Assembly (NCBI RefSeq): GCF_025118155.1
Contig: NW_026251420.1
Location: forward strand, 62,001 to 126,000
Length of the DNA stretch: 64,000 nucleotides
Direction of reading: 5' to 3'
Origin: Cokeromyces recurvatus
Lineage: Eukaryota > Mucoromycota > Mucoromycetes > Mucorales > Mucoraceae
Made by a program: the position numbers and the translations under genes
Shown here: piece by piece, positions 11,912 through 26,019 of the stretch
Layout: every line of letters starts with the position of its first letter
How positions within the stretch are numbered: the stretch's first letter is position 1
Notes under the pieces: model-generated
Databases searched by the model: none
What the model was told of the DNA's origin: nothing
The model's input: only the letters and a program-made list of their open reading frames with translations

Positions 11912-13819
11912 TTACTCTATCCTTAATTGAGTCATGATATCTTTAATAACATATGGGTATTTAGTATGTCCATCTAAATTAACTTGTATATTTTCAATAC
12001 GTGAATGTGGCACTGCTTCTAAACCTGCTACATTTGTTGCTAATGAATGTAATCGATAGACAAAAGCCAAAACCCAATCATTGGACGTATAACAATTGAT
12101 AAATCGACCAGAGACGACACTCAGTGCGTTTTGCCATTCCCAAGACTCATCTGTAGAGATAGGAGCACCCATCATGACTACATTATCGATCAGTCCATGA
12201 CATCCTCTTTCATAAAGTTCCTGTAAACAATTCCATATCACTAAACATCCACAGCTATATCCAATCTAATATAGAATACTATGAACTCTTTGTCTACAAG
12301 TAATTATTCAAGTAAAAAAAAAAAAAAAAAAAAATCACTTACTAAATTACAAGGTCTATTGCCTTGAACTCTTTGTTGTAATACGTCTGCTAATACTATT
12401 ATAATCATCTGTTAATATCTACCTACCTACCTATTTATCTATCTATCTATACTTAATTATAATATGAATCCTTCTTTACCTGCACCTGCTTTTTTAGATC
12501 GATCAACTGCCATTTGCCATGGATTATCAATTACATCAGCAATTTTCAATATAGTAGCTGGTAACGCAACAGCAGCTATATGTATACATATATATAAGTA
12601 ACTGAGTATAATAGACAAGATAAAAATCTATTACCAAAAAATGAATGAAGGATGGTAGCCTTAGCAACTTCCATACCAGCATAATTTATAGCCGTATCCT
12701 TTATAAATCTTTTAAATGAATAACCCAATTTTAATAAAGTCTCTGTTTCATATTCTAAACAAAATAGATCTGTATTGTTTCTTTTTCCTTCAAAGGCAAG
12801 CTCCCAGGGAGACTATATATAAATATGTATACATATGTATGTATATATATATGTAGAAGAGAGAGAGAGAGAAAATTAGTTTCAAAACAAACATTATTCT
12901 GTAATATATATATATATATATTCTCACTTACGATGGCTTCTGTTTCTGAATCTAATAAGAAACCAGAAATACAAATAGAACAATGTAAAGCAGGTACAGG
13001 TGGTAAATCAGGATCTTGTAAAATCTGTTTAAACCCAAGTTGCTCAATCCCTTTCATGCGACGATGCATTTTCCAACCTGCTAAACCACCTCCTGTTAAC
13101 CCAAGAAGACTTGTCATGAGAGCTACACCACCTGCTGTAGCAAAGAAAGCAGCTCCCGTCACACCTGCCAAAAGGGGAGCCAAGAGAGGAGCAGCGAGTC
13201 CTCCAGTCAAGGCAATAACAGCACCTCCCCCAATGACACCAGCACCTGTTGCTATCCAACGAAAGGCTTGCTGACGTCGGTTCGTAGCTTCAATTGCCTT
13301 TTGAGCCTCATTATCCATGGATTGTTGTACATTATTAGATTGTTGTTGTTGTTGTTGTTGCTCCAATAAATGATAATACATTTGTTGTGCTATACTTTTT
13401 TCCACAGAGGAAAGGTCACCTGGATAAAGTTCCAATGCATGTTCAAGTTCAATTAAAAAGGCTCTAGCACGAGCATCATACAACATGACGAGTCTTTTAT
13501 CAACCTTTTTTTGTTTAGTCTTATTTGAGGTAATGTGTAATGCTAATGCTAAAAGATCGATCATCACTTCAACACGAATGTCTCGTTTCTCACCCTTGAG
13601 AAGCTCAAGTGCCTTATTGAACGCTAAAACATGTTGTTCAAGTTGTGACTGAGTTACTTGTAAATAACTAATGATCTCTTGCCACCATTCACAAGACCAT
13701 TGTTCACCAAGGACAAGAGAAGAGTGTGTGAGTACCTGTGCAGATATACGTGCAATAGCTAAACGTTGATCGTGTGTCCATTCTGTAAGAGAGAGTTTGA
13801 TAACAGAAGAATCGGCCAT
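11912..13819 (-). CDS. TMCO4/Mil1-type DUF726 alpha/beta-hydrolase membrane protein
   Basis: Belongs to the family of human TMCO4 and yeast Mil1 (a protein linked to clathrin adaptor AP-1 traffic); the enzymatic substrate is unknown. Five exons: 13819-12932, 12812-12635, 12575-12480, 12395-12343, 12265-11912, about 522 residues. The N-terminal half is helical and charged with a Q7 run, followed by a glycine/alanine-rich double membrane segment (GAGVIGGGAVIALTGGLAAP and on), then the family segment PWELAFEGK and a lipase-like half with GNRPCNL followed by the nucleophile elbow GYSCG. The late acidic and histidine positions occur in the last exon (MMGAPIS, SNDWVLAFVYR). The exon 4 acceptor was placed at ATAATAG because it alone gives the family sequence LADVLQQRVQGNRP in frame. 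Confidence 0.85.
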
Positions 13820-15910
13820 GATGAATTTTTTTTTTTTTTTTTTTTTTTTTTATAAATATAAATAAATACAAATACAAATATAAATGTATATGTATTTACA
13901 TATAAAAGAAATAAATAAAAAAAATAAAAATAAAAATAAAAATAAAATAAAGGCAGATGAGCTTAAATTTGACAATAGTTCACACTTGGCATGATAATAA
14001 ATGATAATAGTTTATTTCGTTAACAAACCTAATTTGGATGAGCTAAAAAATAGAATAAAATACGAAATAGCTTTTTCCAAGAGGGAAACTATTCTATTCG
14101 GTAAAGTACGAAGCTTACCCCTCTTTACTATTTAGTGCAGCACGTAAATAATAAAGACTTTTACTAAATAATGATCCCTCATTGCTATGTTCAATCAATC
14201 AATCAATCAATCTATACAAACAAGTCTAATAAATAGGTATACAAATACACTAGAAAAGAACAACGGAATGAGACAGGTACTTATTGATATGTTCAAAAAA
14301 TAAGCCATTTAAACCAGAATAGAGTATGTTTTATAATATTATACTATTTTTTTATTTATATATTAGTTATTTATTTTTTACAAAGAGCCATAGGGAAGAA
14401 ACAAGCTGCTTACACTTTTTCTATCATAGTATGGTCTATCGTAATTCTTTCAAATCTCATTACTAGATGCATTTTTAATGCAATTACAGTCGTACATCAC
14501 CTGTCACCATGGCGACCTAATTTATTTATTCCGTCTCCTGATCAACAAACAATAATATAAACCCAAGCATCATCCGAACATCAATATAAATAAATAAAGT
14601 TTATTATAAAAATAACGATGATATTTAGACTGTCATATTTTTTTTTTTAAAAAAAAATCTCTAGAGCTAATAAAATAAGTTGCGACTTAAAACGTGTTAG
14701 TTTAGGAAATGCATATTTGAGGAAAAGCTCTTTTTTTTTATTTTATTATACTTTGGCGTATTCCTGCACGAGAGCCCATTTTATTGGCTCCTTGGAATTG
14801 ATTATTAAAATAGACTTTTTTTCCTTCTAATTACAAAAAAAAAAAAAAAACTTAAATTTAAGTTTTATCAATACGCAATTAACTACAGCTGCAGTTTATT
14901 TATCTAGATAATGACACTTCAATATACGACTTGATTAATTATGATAATATAAAAGGGATTTGTAGATTTTATTATCTATATCATTATTCATTGTAAGCAT
15001 TACTACTTGAAGCTATATTCTTAGTGAAAAGTACTATTGCAAATTAATAAGTATAGTGTATCATTATTCTATTAGAAAGGGGAACTTCGACACCATAGTG
15101 TTAAAAGCTAGTCATAAACTCATAGTCTATCCTATCCTAACTATGGATAGGCCTGCTGAAACTAAATAACTCACTTATTTGAAAAAAGAGCATCTCTTCT
15201 AAATCTAGTCTTATATCCTGTTATGCTATGAAATAATAATAATAAAAACCGCAAATTATAATAAGCTTATTTTAGTTGAAGATAAAAAAATAAAAAGCCT
15301 ATAATTTGAAACTATGTAAAATAAGAGGTTACTATGAATAAAATGATGCTATTTAAAATAAACAATGATATATAACTGCTCGTCGTCAGGGGTTTTATTA
15401 TTAGTTTTCTACATAGCAACATCGTTAATTTTACTTTTCCATTTATAATGAAACGTACTTTTAATCCATTTCACTCTTCAAATAAAATAGTAGAGTCCAT
15501 TTTTAGTAAAAAGAACAAAGATAAGAATAAGAAGGTCAGTGTCCTATAATAAAGTCCATATTCATAAATGTTTGTTCATCATTAAATCAATTTTTATTAT
15601 TAAAAGTATTGAAAATCTTCCAATTAAAATTTACCATCTGGGTTTAAAATAACTTTGCCATTTAAAGATGAGAGAGATGAAAAAGTTGTTTCATTTGCAT
15701 GTTTGGTTCCTTTTTAAAAATGTATCATTTTCACACACGCACGCACACACACATACACACACACACACACACGCACAGCATTATTTTCTATGCATATTAA
15801 TCATTGATATAAATAGCCACACGATCATTCATAAATCCCTTTTTTTCTTTTTCCTTTTTTTTTTCTTTTTCTCCTTACTCTTCATTTTTTTTTAAAAAAA
15901 ACAAAACAAA
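13820..15910. other. Two-kilobase spacer with no confident gene
   Basis: Starts with a T-tract and AAATA repeats, and ends with a CA-repeat (about 15735-15776) and a T-tract just before the next start codon. One possible short first exon begins at ATG 15448 (lysine-rich, about 29 codons up to a GTCAGT donor), but I could not connect it in frame to a second exon. No tRNA T-loop signature was seen. Confidence 0.45.
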
Positions 15911-16240
15911 ATGATTTCTGCTACAACAACTATGATTACACGTTCTACTACTCGTACTTTACGACCACTATTCATTCGTACTTATCTTGGCTCTACAACA
16001 ACAGCAAGTACTCCTACTTCTGCTGCTTCTACAAATATGTCAGATACTACTACTGCTGCTGCTGCTACTACTGCTGCTGCTACTTCACAAGAGAATTATA
16101 CTACATTTCAATCTGATAAGGCTCATCATCAAGTAGCTCCTTTAACCAATCCAATGTATTATGTACCTCAAGGAACAACAAATTCATCATCAACAGCATC
16201 TATTTTTACTCCTTCCGTGAATGCTATTTTTGATGACTAA
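15911..16240 (+). CDS. Small Thr/Ala-rich protein, possible mitochondrial presequence
   Basis: Single-exon frame of 109 residues with a clean AAACAAAATG start context. I do not recognise the family. The first 25 residues contain arginines and hydroxylated residues but no acids (MITRSTTRTLRPLFIRTYLG), which fits a mitochondrial targeting peptide; the middle is a Thr/Ala low-complexity run coded by ACT/GCT repeats; the C-terminal part (APLTNPMYYVPQGT and SIFTPSVNAIFDD) looks structured and is the likely conserved region. It converges on the PKA gene. It may be a real lineage-specific protein; a random open frame of this length in DNA this AT-rich is unlikely. Confidence 0.6.
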   Translation: MISATTTMITRSTTRTLRPLFIRTYLGSTTTASTPTSAASTNMSDTTTAAAATTAAATSQENYTTFQSDKAHHQVAPLTNPMYYVPQGTTNSSSTASIFTPSVNAIFDD

Positions 16241-16596
16241 AAAAGAAAAAGAAAAAAAAAAGATTATCTTATTTTAACGTTCCATTTATATATTTGTAAA
16301 TAAATCTGACAACATTATGATATATATGTTTGTTATCTTGATTTATGTGTATTTCCCAAATTACAAAGAGTCTTGATGAAAAAGTAGGAACATATCATGA
16401 TTCTCTCTCTTTTTTTTTCTTTTTCTTTTTTCTTTTTTCTTTTTTTTTTTTAACAGCAAATGTATATGCATATGTATACATATTTTCCTATTACAATTTA
16501 TATACCTTCAATAAGGAAATTTTATGCATGCAAAAAAAAAATATTTTTCTCTAATCTATTTTTCATGTGCTGTCAAAAGTTTATTATTATTGATGA
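16241..16596. other. Convergent 3' spacer
   Basis: T-rich low-complexity sequence between two gene ends. No feature seen. Confidence 0.5.
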
Positions 16597-18255
<1,659 letters not shown>

Positions 18256-18621
18256 TATTAAAGAAAATTAAATAAATAGAAATAAATAATATGTATATAA
18301 AAAGAAAAAATGAAAATGAAAAAGGAAAGGAAAAGGAAAAGAAAAAAGAAAAAAGAAAAAAAAAATGAAAAAATGAAAAATGAAAGTGAAAAAAAAAAAA
18401 AAAAATAATTCTTTTCTCTTTCTTACACACTACTCTCTCTTTCTCTCTCTCTTTTTTTTTCTCTCTTTTTTTCTCTCTCTATTTTTTTTTTAAGGTTAAT
18501 AATGGTTTTAAATAAGAAACATGATTCTGAATTTAAATATAATTTTGTTGCTGAAGTAATGACGCATATCTTCATTAAATGATACTAAAAAGGATGAACT
18601 ATTGCTATTAGTTCAGTAGTA

Positions 18622-18689
<68 letters not shown>

Positions 18690-19801
18690 TGTTAAAACCT
18701 ATCACTACTACTAGCTTCTACTTTTTTTTTCTTTTTTGGTTTACAATTATTCTTTAATTCTATTTCTTCACTCTTATATTTGCTGCTGCATGAAAGCGGT
18801 ATTCAAAAAAAACATAGTCATTTTCTAGCTTTTTTTTTTTAAAAAAAAAAAAAAACTTAATTATTTTGTCATATGATCTTCTTTATGTCTATTTCTCTAT
18901 TCTTGACTTGAGATATATAATCATTGTTTACATCCGACATTACATTTATTATAATAATACATACAGATAGCATAATCTCGCGGTGTACAGATGCATATAA
19001 ATCTATAAATGTATCATATTCTTTATTTTATTTTTATTTTTTGTATCAAGTAATAACTGAAATCTACTTATTCTATCAAAATCAGGTTCTTTAGGTTTAT
19101 TTACGTTTAAAGCCAAAAAAAAGATAACATCAAGCTATTATTATAAAGAAGGAGAAGCAGTTATATAGATTAGAGATAATAAGTTCATGTTAAAGGTAAT
19201 AACATGGGGGGGGAGAGAGAGTAGAATCGAGATTCCAAGGTCTAATAAATGTCGTTGAATGAATTATGAGTAGTAATGATATCATCATTATTAGAGTAGC
19301 AGTTTCCTATTATAAAAAACAATAGCCAAATAGTAGTAGTAGTAGTAGTAAAGGCGTGGTGAGGGTAAGTATAGAATAAGTAAAGTGATTTAATTCTTTT
19401 CGTTGTCTGTTTGTCTTCCTTAAAAAGAAAATCCCCCCAAAAAAAAACTTACTATGACTGCATTTTTTAATTTTACGAGTAACTTTCTTGTTGTGAATTG
19501 CTGTATACTGAGGATTTTTTGTTGTTGTTGAGTAATGTCGAATGATACGACATCTTGCTGGACTTGGGAACAGAAGAACATTGACATGAAATAATCACAA
19601 ACATATTGTAGATAGTGTAATCATTTTTTCTTTTCAAAGACTACAAGTTGATGATTCTATTATCTACTTGATCACTCGTAAAATAATAACAAAAGTTCCT
19701 TCTTATCTAACATCTGTAACGCTACTGCTTGTCTGTTATCTATTCTTTAAAGGAATAAAGGGTATAAACTAAATAACCCACAATAAGGGCGAGAAAATTT
19801 G

Positions 19802-19848
<47 letters not shown>

Positions 19849-19870
19849 CATATAAGATAAACAATTTATT
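18256..19870. other. Spacer of 1.6 kb with long poly-T, no gene seen
   Basis: Upstream side of the PKA gene and downstream side of the galactosidase gene. Holds pyrimidine-rich promoter-like sequence (18370-18490), an uninterrupted run of 63 T (18624-18686), a GTA microsatellite near 19330 and a second long T-tract (19807-19845). No coding signal. Confidence 0.5.
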
Positions 19871-22317
19871 CTATTTTAAAAAACTTTGTTCTTGATCTTC
19901 TATAATAAAGGCCAAAACTTCACTTTTAGGTCTTCCTTCGCCTAGACCAGCAACAGGAATCCATTCATAATCTGCTTGTTTACCATTTACTTTACAAATA
20001 GGTGGCACATAACTATGACGGTTCTGATGAAGGTAGGGCCCATAGCCTATCAAGACTTTATGATATCTTGTATTTTCTTGTTTAAAACTAATCTTGATTT
20101 CTCCTTTTGTTTCACTAAATTCATTTATTTCAGCGCCTGGTACAATATGACTAAAGGATCCTAATAACACTAATCCCTCTGTAGGCTCAGGGATATGCAT
20201 AAATGTCTTTGTTTCATGTACTTTTAATCTTGCAGCTGAAGATGGATGATAAAAGAGTGCTTCTGTTCGGTCTACTTGACTCATATGCATGTCATTATCT
20301 GTAGCAAATAAAAGATGGGTATGTTTGGACGATTCTGGTAAATAAATCGTTTGTTCTTCATCTGTGAGATTTGCATAGGTTGTGTAACGATAACTTGTAC
20401 CATTGGCTTGGACAACATCGAACTTGACCATGAAACAATCACGTTTAAACTCTAACACACTAAAGACATGTGCAATCACTTTGGGAAAAGTCGCTGAATA
20501 AAGTAAATGTTCATCTTGTCCATATAAAGCTACATTATCTGAACTAAACACGAGTGCTCCCAAGATATTATTTAATACACAAAGTGTATAACGTTCATCT
20601 GGGCTTAACTTATTTTTTTTGTTACGAAGAATCATGACATCTGGATCGTTACCAAACATACGATCTGACATTGGCCATCGAGTCAACGTAGACACAAGTG
20701 AATTGGCTGTTGAAACACGTTCACGTACATGAAGTAACTTTAACTTGGAATCTAAATGAATCAAAAAAAAAAAAAAGAGAGAATTAGTGTGAATCCTTTT
20801 TTTTTCCTCTTATTTTTTTAATATATATACATATATACCTTCCCACCATGGCGCTACATCAGATCCAATACGACAATAATCCACTTTTCTAAATGCTGAA
20901 GCTAATGGAACACCACAGCCTAAAATCAGTTTTTCTGGGCCAACCAGGTCACGAATCAAGTCCATGGCTTCCCACATAATTTCACCACGCGATTTACCTC
21001 TACGAGGAATCATGGCGGCTGCAAAACAAAAATCTAATTTAAGCATATCAAATCCCCAATCCTCTAATACAACTTGAAAGACTTCCTTTAGATATGCTCG
21101 AGCACCTGGCTGATAAAAATCCAAGGCATAAAAGCCACCCCAGTTGGGTCCTGCTACAACTGGCTTCTTGGTCTCTGGATCAATAATAAGCCAGTCAGGG
21201 TGCTCTTTGGCTAACCGACTATTAAATCCTACTGCATAAGGGGCTAGCCAAAGCCCTGCCTTAAAGCCCGCTCCCTTAATCTTTTGAGCTACCGTCTTCA
21301 TGCCACTGGGGAATTTACTGTTGATGGATAACCAATCACCGATAGCTGTCTGAAAACCATCATCAATTTGAAAGATATTGATTGGGTATTTATAACGTAA
21401 AAGGGCCTCCACATTTTCATTAATAATCGCTTCACTCACGTCACCATAATAGTTGTACCAAGATGTCCACCCATTCACATGTCGATGTACATCATGTCGA
21501 ATCGCTCGACGATCCTCATAAAATTCACTATAACTATCCCAAATAGGAGCCTCAGCATCTAAACCCTGTGCAATAAAGACACGTACTAACTCTATCTCTT
21601 CATCTGATTTTAATTCTTTTCCAAGTACATCTTTATAAATGCCTAAACTATTATTATTAAAGTCTCCTTTAAAATATGTATAACCAAGATGTTCGGAAAG
21701 AGATCCGAAAAAGGAAACTATATTTGCTGTATCACGAAAGTGGGTGTAGCTACTTGAATGAATCAGCCCCCTTTCACCAGAATGTTGAAATATATCATAA
21801 TCACTGCAAAAAAGGAAAAAAAAAGAAAAGAAAAGCGAGCGAGAGAGAGAGAGAAGAAGAAGGAAGGTTAAAATACAAAAATATAAGTATAGCGATATTA
21901 TAGGTAAAAAAAAAAATACGTTTTCTTTTCGTTTTACCCTTGAAGATTGAGCTGAGTATACCAAGCAATACCTGAACGAATGGCGTGAATCTTGTCATTC
22001 TTTGTGAATTCACGGGCTTGACTCCAACTTTGAAAACCGTTGGCCATCATTCTCTGATTTCGCAAGTCAGCCATATAAACAGTTTCAAAACTTACTAACT
22101 CTATATCCTTGAAAGCTTTGACAAAGATAGACAATATGTGGCCACCTTTACCATCAGTACAGGGCTCAGTCTTTACAGAAACTTGCACATTTTCATTCTT
22201 GAATGGGTAATTGGATGAGAGCAGTTCATTCTTATGACGAATGTCTTTGTTATTAACTTTATAAGAGAGTGTAAGTTGAGCTTTTGAAGTTTTAAACGAA
22301 GCAGGCGAAAGACTCAT
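19871..22317 (-). CDS. GH36 alpha-galactosidase / raffinose-type glycosidase
   Basis: Hydrolyses terminal alpha-1,6-galactose from raffinose-type sugars or galactolipids. Exons 22317-21938, 21803-20839, 20751-19871, about 741 residues, the size of fungal/bacterial GH36. The nucleophile aspartate is in the (beta/alpha)8 motif GFDMLKLDFCFAA and the acid/base aspartate in YCRIGSDVAPWW; substrate-binding motifs HVNGWTSWYNYYG, FQIDDGFQ and GLWLAPYAV are present. No signal peptide is visible from the chosen start MSLSPASFK, so the enzyme is probably cytosolic; an upstream in-frame ATG would add a phenylalanine-rich run coded by a T/TTC tract and was rejected. The C-terminal beta-sandwich ends with an LGEGRPKSEVLAF segment. 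Confidence 0.93.
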
Positions 22318-22454
22318 AATTTCAAAATAACAATAATAAAAACAGAAGAAGAAGAAGAAGAAGAAAAAAAGAAAGGAAAAGAAAATAATTATAGACATAT
22401 TGTATTATTATAGTTTAGAATTTCTTGGACGAATAGAATTTGAAGACACACAGA

Positions 22455-22486
<32 letters not shown>

Positions 22487-23319
22487 GAAAAGGAAATATA
22501 ATAAAACAGGGCAAAAATCAACTTGTAATAATTGATCCAATGTAAAGAAGAAGAATCAACCACTGATAAAGTCATTAAGAACAAAAAAAAAAAAAATATA
22601 AATATGCATATATATCTTGCTTTTTTTCTTTGTCAAGCATAATAATACTATTCTAACGTGCACAAAATAGGCAATACTTGAATAAAATCAAACAGAGCAA
22701 AAGGGACATGTCCTTTTAAATTATCTCAAGTTGTATGAACGTTTTTTTTTTTCTTTTTGTCTTTTAAAAAGTCTTTTACATAGTAGTAGTTTTTATTATC
22801 CATTAATAGATTATGTAGATATATAGAATAGAATATCTAATATATACGTGTAACTATAATATAGTCTATAAATATGATAAACATGTAATAATAGGAAGTA
22901 ATATAGTATACATGATATAATAAACTTCTACTAGTGATATATTTAGAAATATAAAATTCTGTAATAGTATAAAAAGCTATGTTGAACAAGGATATTATAG
23001 AAAATTAGGAACGCTAGTATAATAGAACCTCAAGGATAATTTCCGTAAAAAAAGGGGTCAGTCGTCATGTCTCATCAATAAAGTATCTTCTTCTTCTACT
23101 AAACCCTATAGAATAGTATGGAGGCTCATCATAGAGTCAATTCACGTATCATTCTTATTTTATCCTATTCTATTCACAAGAAAATCATAATAGTTATAAT
23201 CATTTCAAGCTGGAGATTTTTATTTTATTTGCTTCTACAGTGAATAAAAGTTTACAAGTAGATTTTTTTTTTTTATTATATAGACTTCCACTTGATATAC
23301 ATAATAAATTAAAATAAGT
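22318..23319. other. Spacer, no gene seen
   Basis: One kilobase of AT-rich sequence with T-tracts (about 22460-22486, 22742-22752) and short TAG repeats between the galactosidase start and the end of the LysM gene. Confidence 0.5.
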
Positions 23320-24480
23320 TTACAAATAATTAAGAATTTTGCAAGATCCACCTTCATAAATATCAACCTTGGTTATCTTGTGAGATTTATCCAATGTTTC
23401 ATAATTATCCATGGAGTAAACATAGAAATCAATGTGCTTACCGCCAAAACTCCAAGATTCATCTAATAGAGAAAATTTAAAATAAAAAAAAAGAAAATGA
23501 ATACAATGTATATGCATATTCATATACATATTTATTACCATCAACTAATAAGCAGCCATTGTGAGTCTTACTAGAACCAGGAACCTTCCAACCATCAAGA
23601 GAGGGAACATAGATCTTTGAATTTCTCTTAATATCATTAGAAGCAATAGTGACATAGGGACGAAGAGGAGAACCATAGGAGGTCAAACCATAAGGATCTG
23701 TCTTTTTATCAACTAATTCGAAACATTTGTAACCAATGCAGGTACAGCCACCGAGATTAACAATCTTGGAACCAACGACGCCAGTACCTTCCATGACGAG
23801 AGCATCTGCATAATTTTCACCAACAGAGCCAATCGTCTTTCCAGCACATGTCTTGACATTCACGTCTTTACCTCCCTTATAGTCACTAGGTTGAGCGATC
23901 CAATAATAAGTAAAAGAAGCGTTAGATTGTAACTTCTTACGAACTTCCTTATTTTGGCTTGATAAAGTCTTTTTGGTACTTGATTTTTTAGAAGACTTTT
24001 TCGTTGTCTTTTTGGAAGTCAAGTTTTTGACTTTGGTAGATGAAGAAGAAGTAGGTTTAACACAATACACTTTACCTGTACGAAGGTTACTACATTGAGA
24101 GTTTACAGATGGATTCAATTTGTAAAATGTGCTTAAGCTGATATCATTTGCTTTAGCTAATTTTGAACAGGTATCAGAGCTAGTCGCTATATATATAATA
24201 TTAGGAAAATAAAACACAAAGACAACTTAGAATAATACTCTATACACATATTCTTATGTTACCTTTGCGAGTTTTTCCACAAGAAGAAGAGGAAGATGCA
24301 GTTGTCATTTGAACACAGTATTTTTTGCCATTATTTAGATTAGAACAACCTTTTTTGATTTGAGGATTCCAATCATAAATATCATTTAAAGAAACGTCAT
24401 ATTTTTTGGCAAGTTTTACACAGCTATCACTACCAGAGACTATACATAGTATATTATATTTAATAATATGATTATTTTAT

Positions 24481-24536
<56 letters not shown>

Positions 24537-24779
24537 AGTATGATATTTGGTGCATTCTTCACCACGTTTAGTTAACTTGTTATTATCAATGTAATCCTCA
24601 GACAATTCAAAGTCAACTTCATCGTCATCATCATCAGCCGAAAAGACAGAAAGATAAGAATCAGCATATTGTTGACCATCATCAATAATTGCCAAGTTAT
24701 TTGTTGAATCTGCTGCAAAAGTTCCCTTGCTGAGTAAAAGGAATCCGATTGTAGCTAAAGAAAAGCTTTTAAGTTGCAT
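23320..24779 (-). CDS. Secreted LysM protein with a C-terminal 3D/RlpA-like double-psi barrel
   Basis: Predicted extracellular chitin- or glycan-binding protein. Exons 24779-24536, 24439-24263, 24186-23539, 23462-23320, about 403 residues. Order: signal peptide (MQLKSFSLATIGFLLLSKG), acidic pro-region ending in LTKR, a Kex2-type site; LysM 1 (from CTKYHTV, split by an intron); LysM 2 (SSDTCSKLAKANDIS); a Ser/Thr/Lys linker; then a domain with six or more cysteines, GCTCIGYKCFELV, PYGLTSYGSPLRPYVTIASN, KIYVPSLDGW and HNGCLLVDG-DESWSFGGKHIDFYVY, which follows the layout of 3D/MltA-type and barwin-like double-psi barrels (the D-x-G...G-x-H-I-D pattern). The intron at 24482-24535 is almost pure T. 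Function could be wall remodelling or masking of chitin fragments; the barrel assignment is by pattern only. Confidence 0.82.
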
Positions 24780-25607
24780 TTGTTATATACCTATTTATTA
24801 CTTAAATGACTCAATGGGATTTATTATTATTATTATTTTAGAGAAAAAGAAAGGAAGGGGGTAGGGATGTAAAGAAATATAAAGTAAAGAGAGGTATATA
24901 TATAAAGAAATAATTAAAAAGAAAAGGAAAAGGAAAAAGGGCGTTTTTATAGAGATATATTATAAGGCGGGAAGGTATGTATGACAAATAATAGATTTGA
25001 TTACTTTATTGTGTTGCAACAGTAAACTTCCGCAATTTCCATGGTGCATCTTTCAATAACTAAAAAAAAAAAAATGAATAAATTGAAGGAGACAATTACT
25101 TTAGTCATGTTAGAAAGAAAGAAAGAAAGAAACAGGGTCAAGAAAGTTTAATGCTTTCGATTACTTTTATATTTATTGTATAAGCTTAAATAGATAATAA
25201 TACAAAAAACTATGCAGCATAGAACATCTCACAAATAATAAAAAGTCAATAAAAGTTTTATTAACTATTCAAATCATACTTTCTTTTACCTTTTTTAACC
25301 ATTCTTTTTCATATATTGTACAACAGCAAACCATAAAAAATAAAGCTCACATAATACAGTTAATTGGAAAATAGCGGTCAGACTTTATTACTTTATATAC
25401 ATATTTATATACGTACAGTTTCCTAACATTAGTGTGAAGTATTTATCAATAGAAACAGTCTATCATGAAGACATAAAATTAGTCATTGGTCAAGGTATAG
25501 TATTTACTAATACAGTAAAAAAAAACTCTTCCTAAAAGTGAGTTAAATTTGGAGAAAATGTTATGTTGCTCTCCCTTCAACATCATATCTGTAATAGTTA
25601 CTATATA

Positions 25608-25644
<37 letters not shown>

Positions 25645-25746
25645 GGATTGTTTATTCCTATGTCTTCACCAAGTTGGATTATGCTCGAATATTTTAGACT
25701 AAATAATAAAAGTCAACTTTCTTTTTCATGACAAATGATTTCCATT
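24780..25746. other. Spacer with poly-T tract
   Basis: Promoter side of the LysM gene (AAG/GAAA-rich, 24840-24950), then AT-rich sequence with a run of about 31 T (25613-25643). No gene seen. Confidence 0.45.
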
Positions 25747-26019
25747 TTATCTGTAGTAGTTAATGTCTGTATTACTAACAATTTTCTGTGAATAAGTTAC
25801 TCTGAGGAGGTCAGTCCAGACTGTCCAGATGTTAGCCAAAATGGCTGAGGATGACTGTGAGATATGACTAGAAGAATTAGATATTGATTTTGTTGTTGAT
25901 AGATCTACTGCTTCTTCCTATGTAGTCTTCTGTCTTTTAAAGGAAATTTCAGTCATTTCATCTGTTGTCTTTTCTTCCTCATTCATGTGAGAGCTAAGGC
26001 TCTTTTCAAAGTATTTCAT
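25747..26019 (-). pseudogene. Decayed reading frame, 91 codons with one internal stop
   Basis: Reading the minus strand from ATG 26019 gives MKYFEKSLSSHMNEEEKTTD and on, a single TAG at 25918-25920, then about 56 further in-frame codons (serine-rich, then AILANIWTVWTDLLRVTYS) to a TAA at 25747. The composition is protein-like and differs from the surrounding AT-rich spacer. An SFKRQK cluster could be a nuclear signal. No family recognised; perhaps a transposon remnant or an inactivated gene. Confidence 0.3.

Noticed and set aside
12825..13274. 149-codon plus-strand frame
   Set aside because: It lies antisense to the long first exon of the DUF726 gene and its proline/lysine-rich product is a frame shadow.
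15448..15720. Possible gene starting at ATG 15448
   Set aside because: The first exon-like stretch ends in a weak GTCAGT donor and no in-phase second exon could be found before stops.
22315..22398. Upstream start for the GH36 gene giving a Phe-rich leader
   Set aside because: The leader is coded by a TTC/T tract and would mimic a signal peptide; the family aligns from MSLSP onward.
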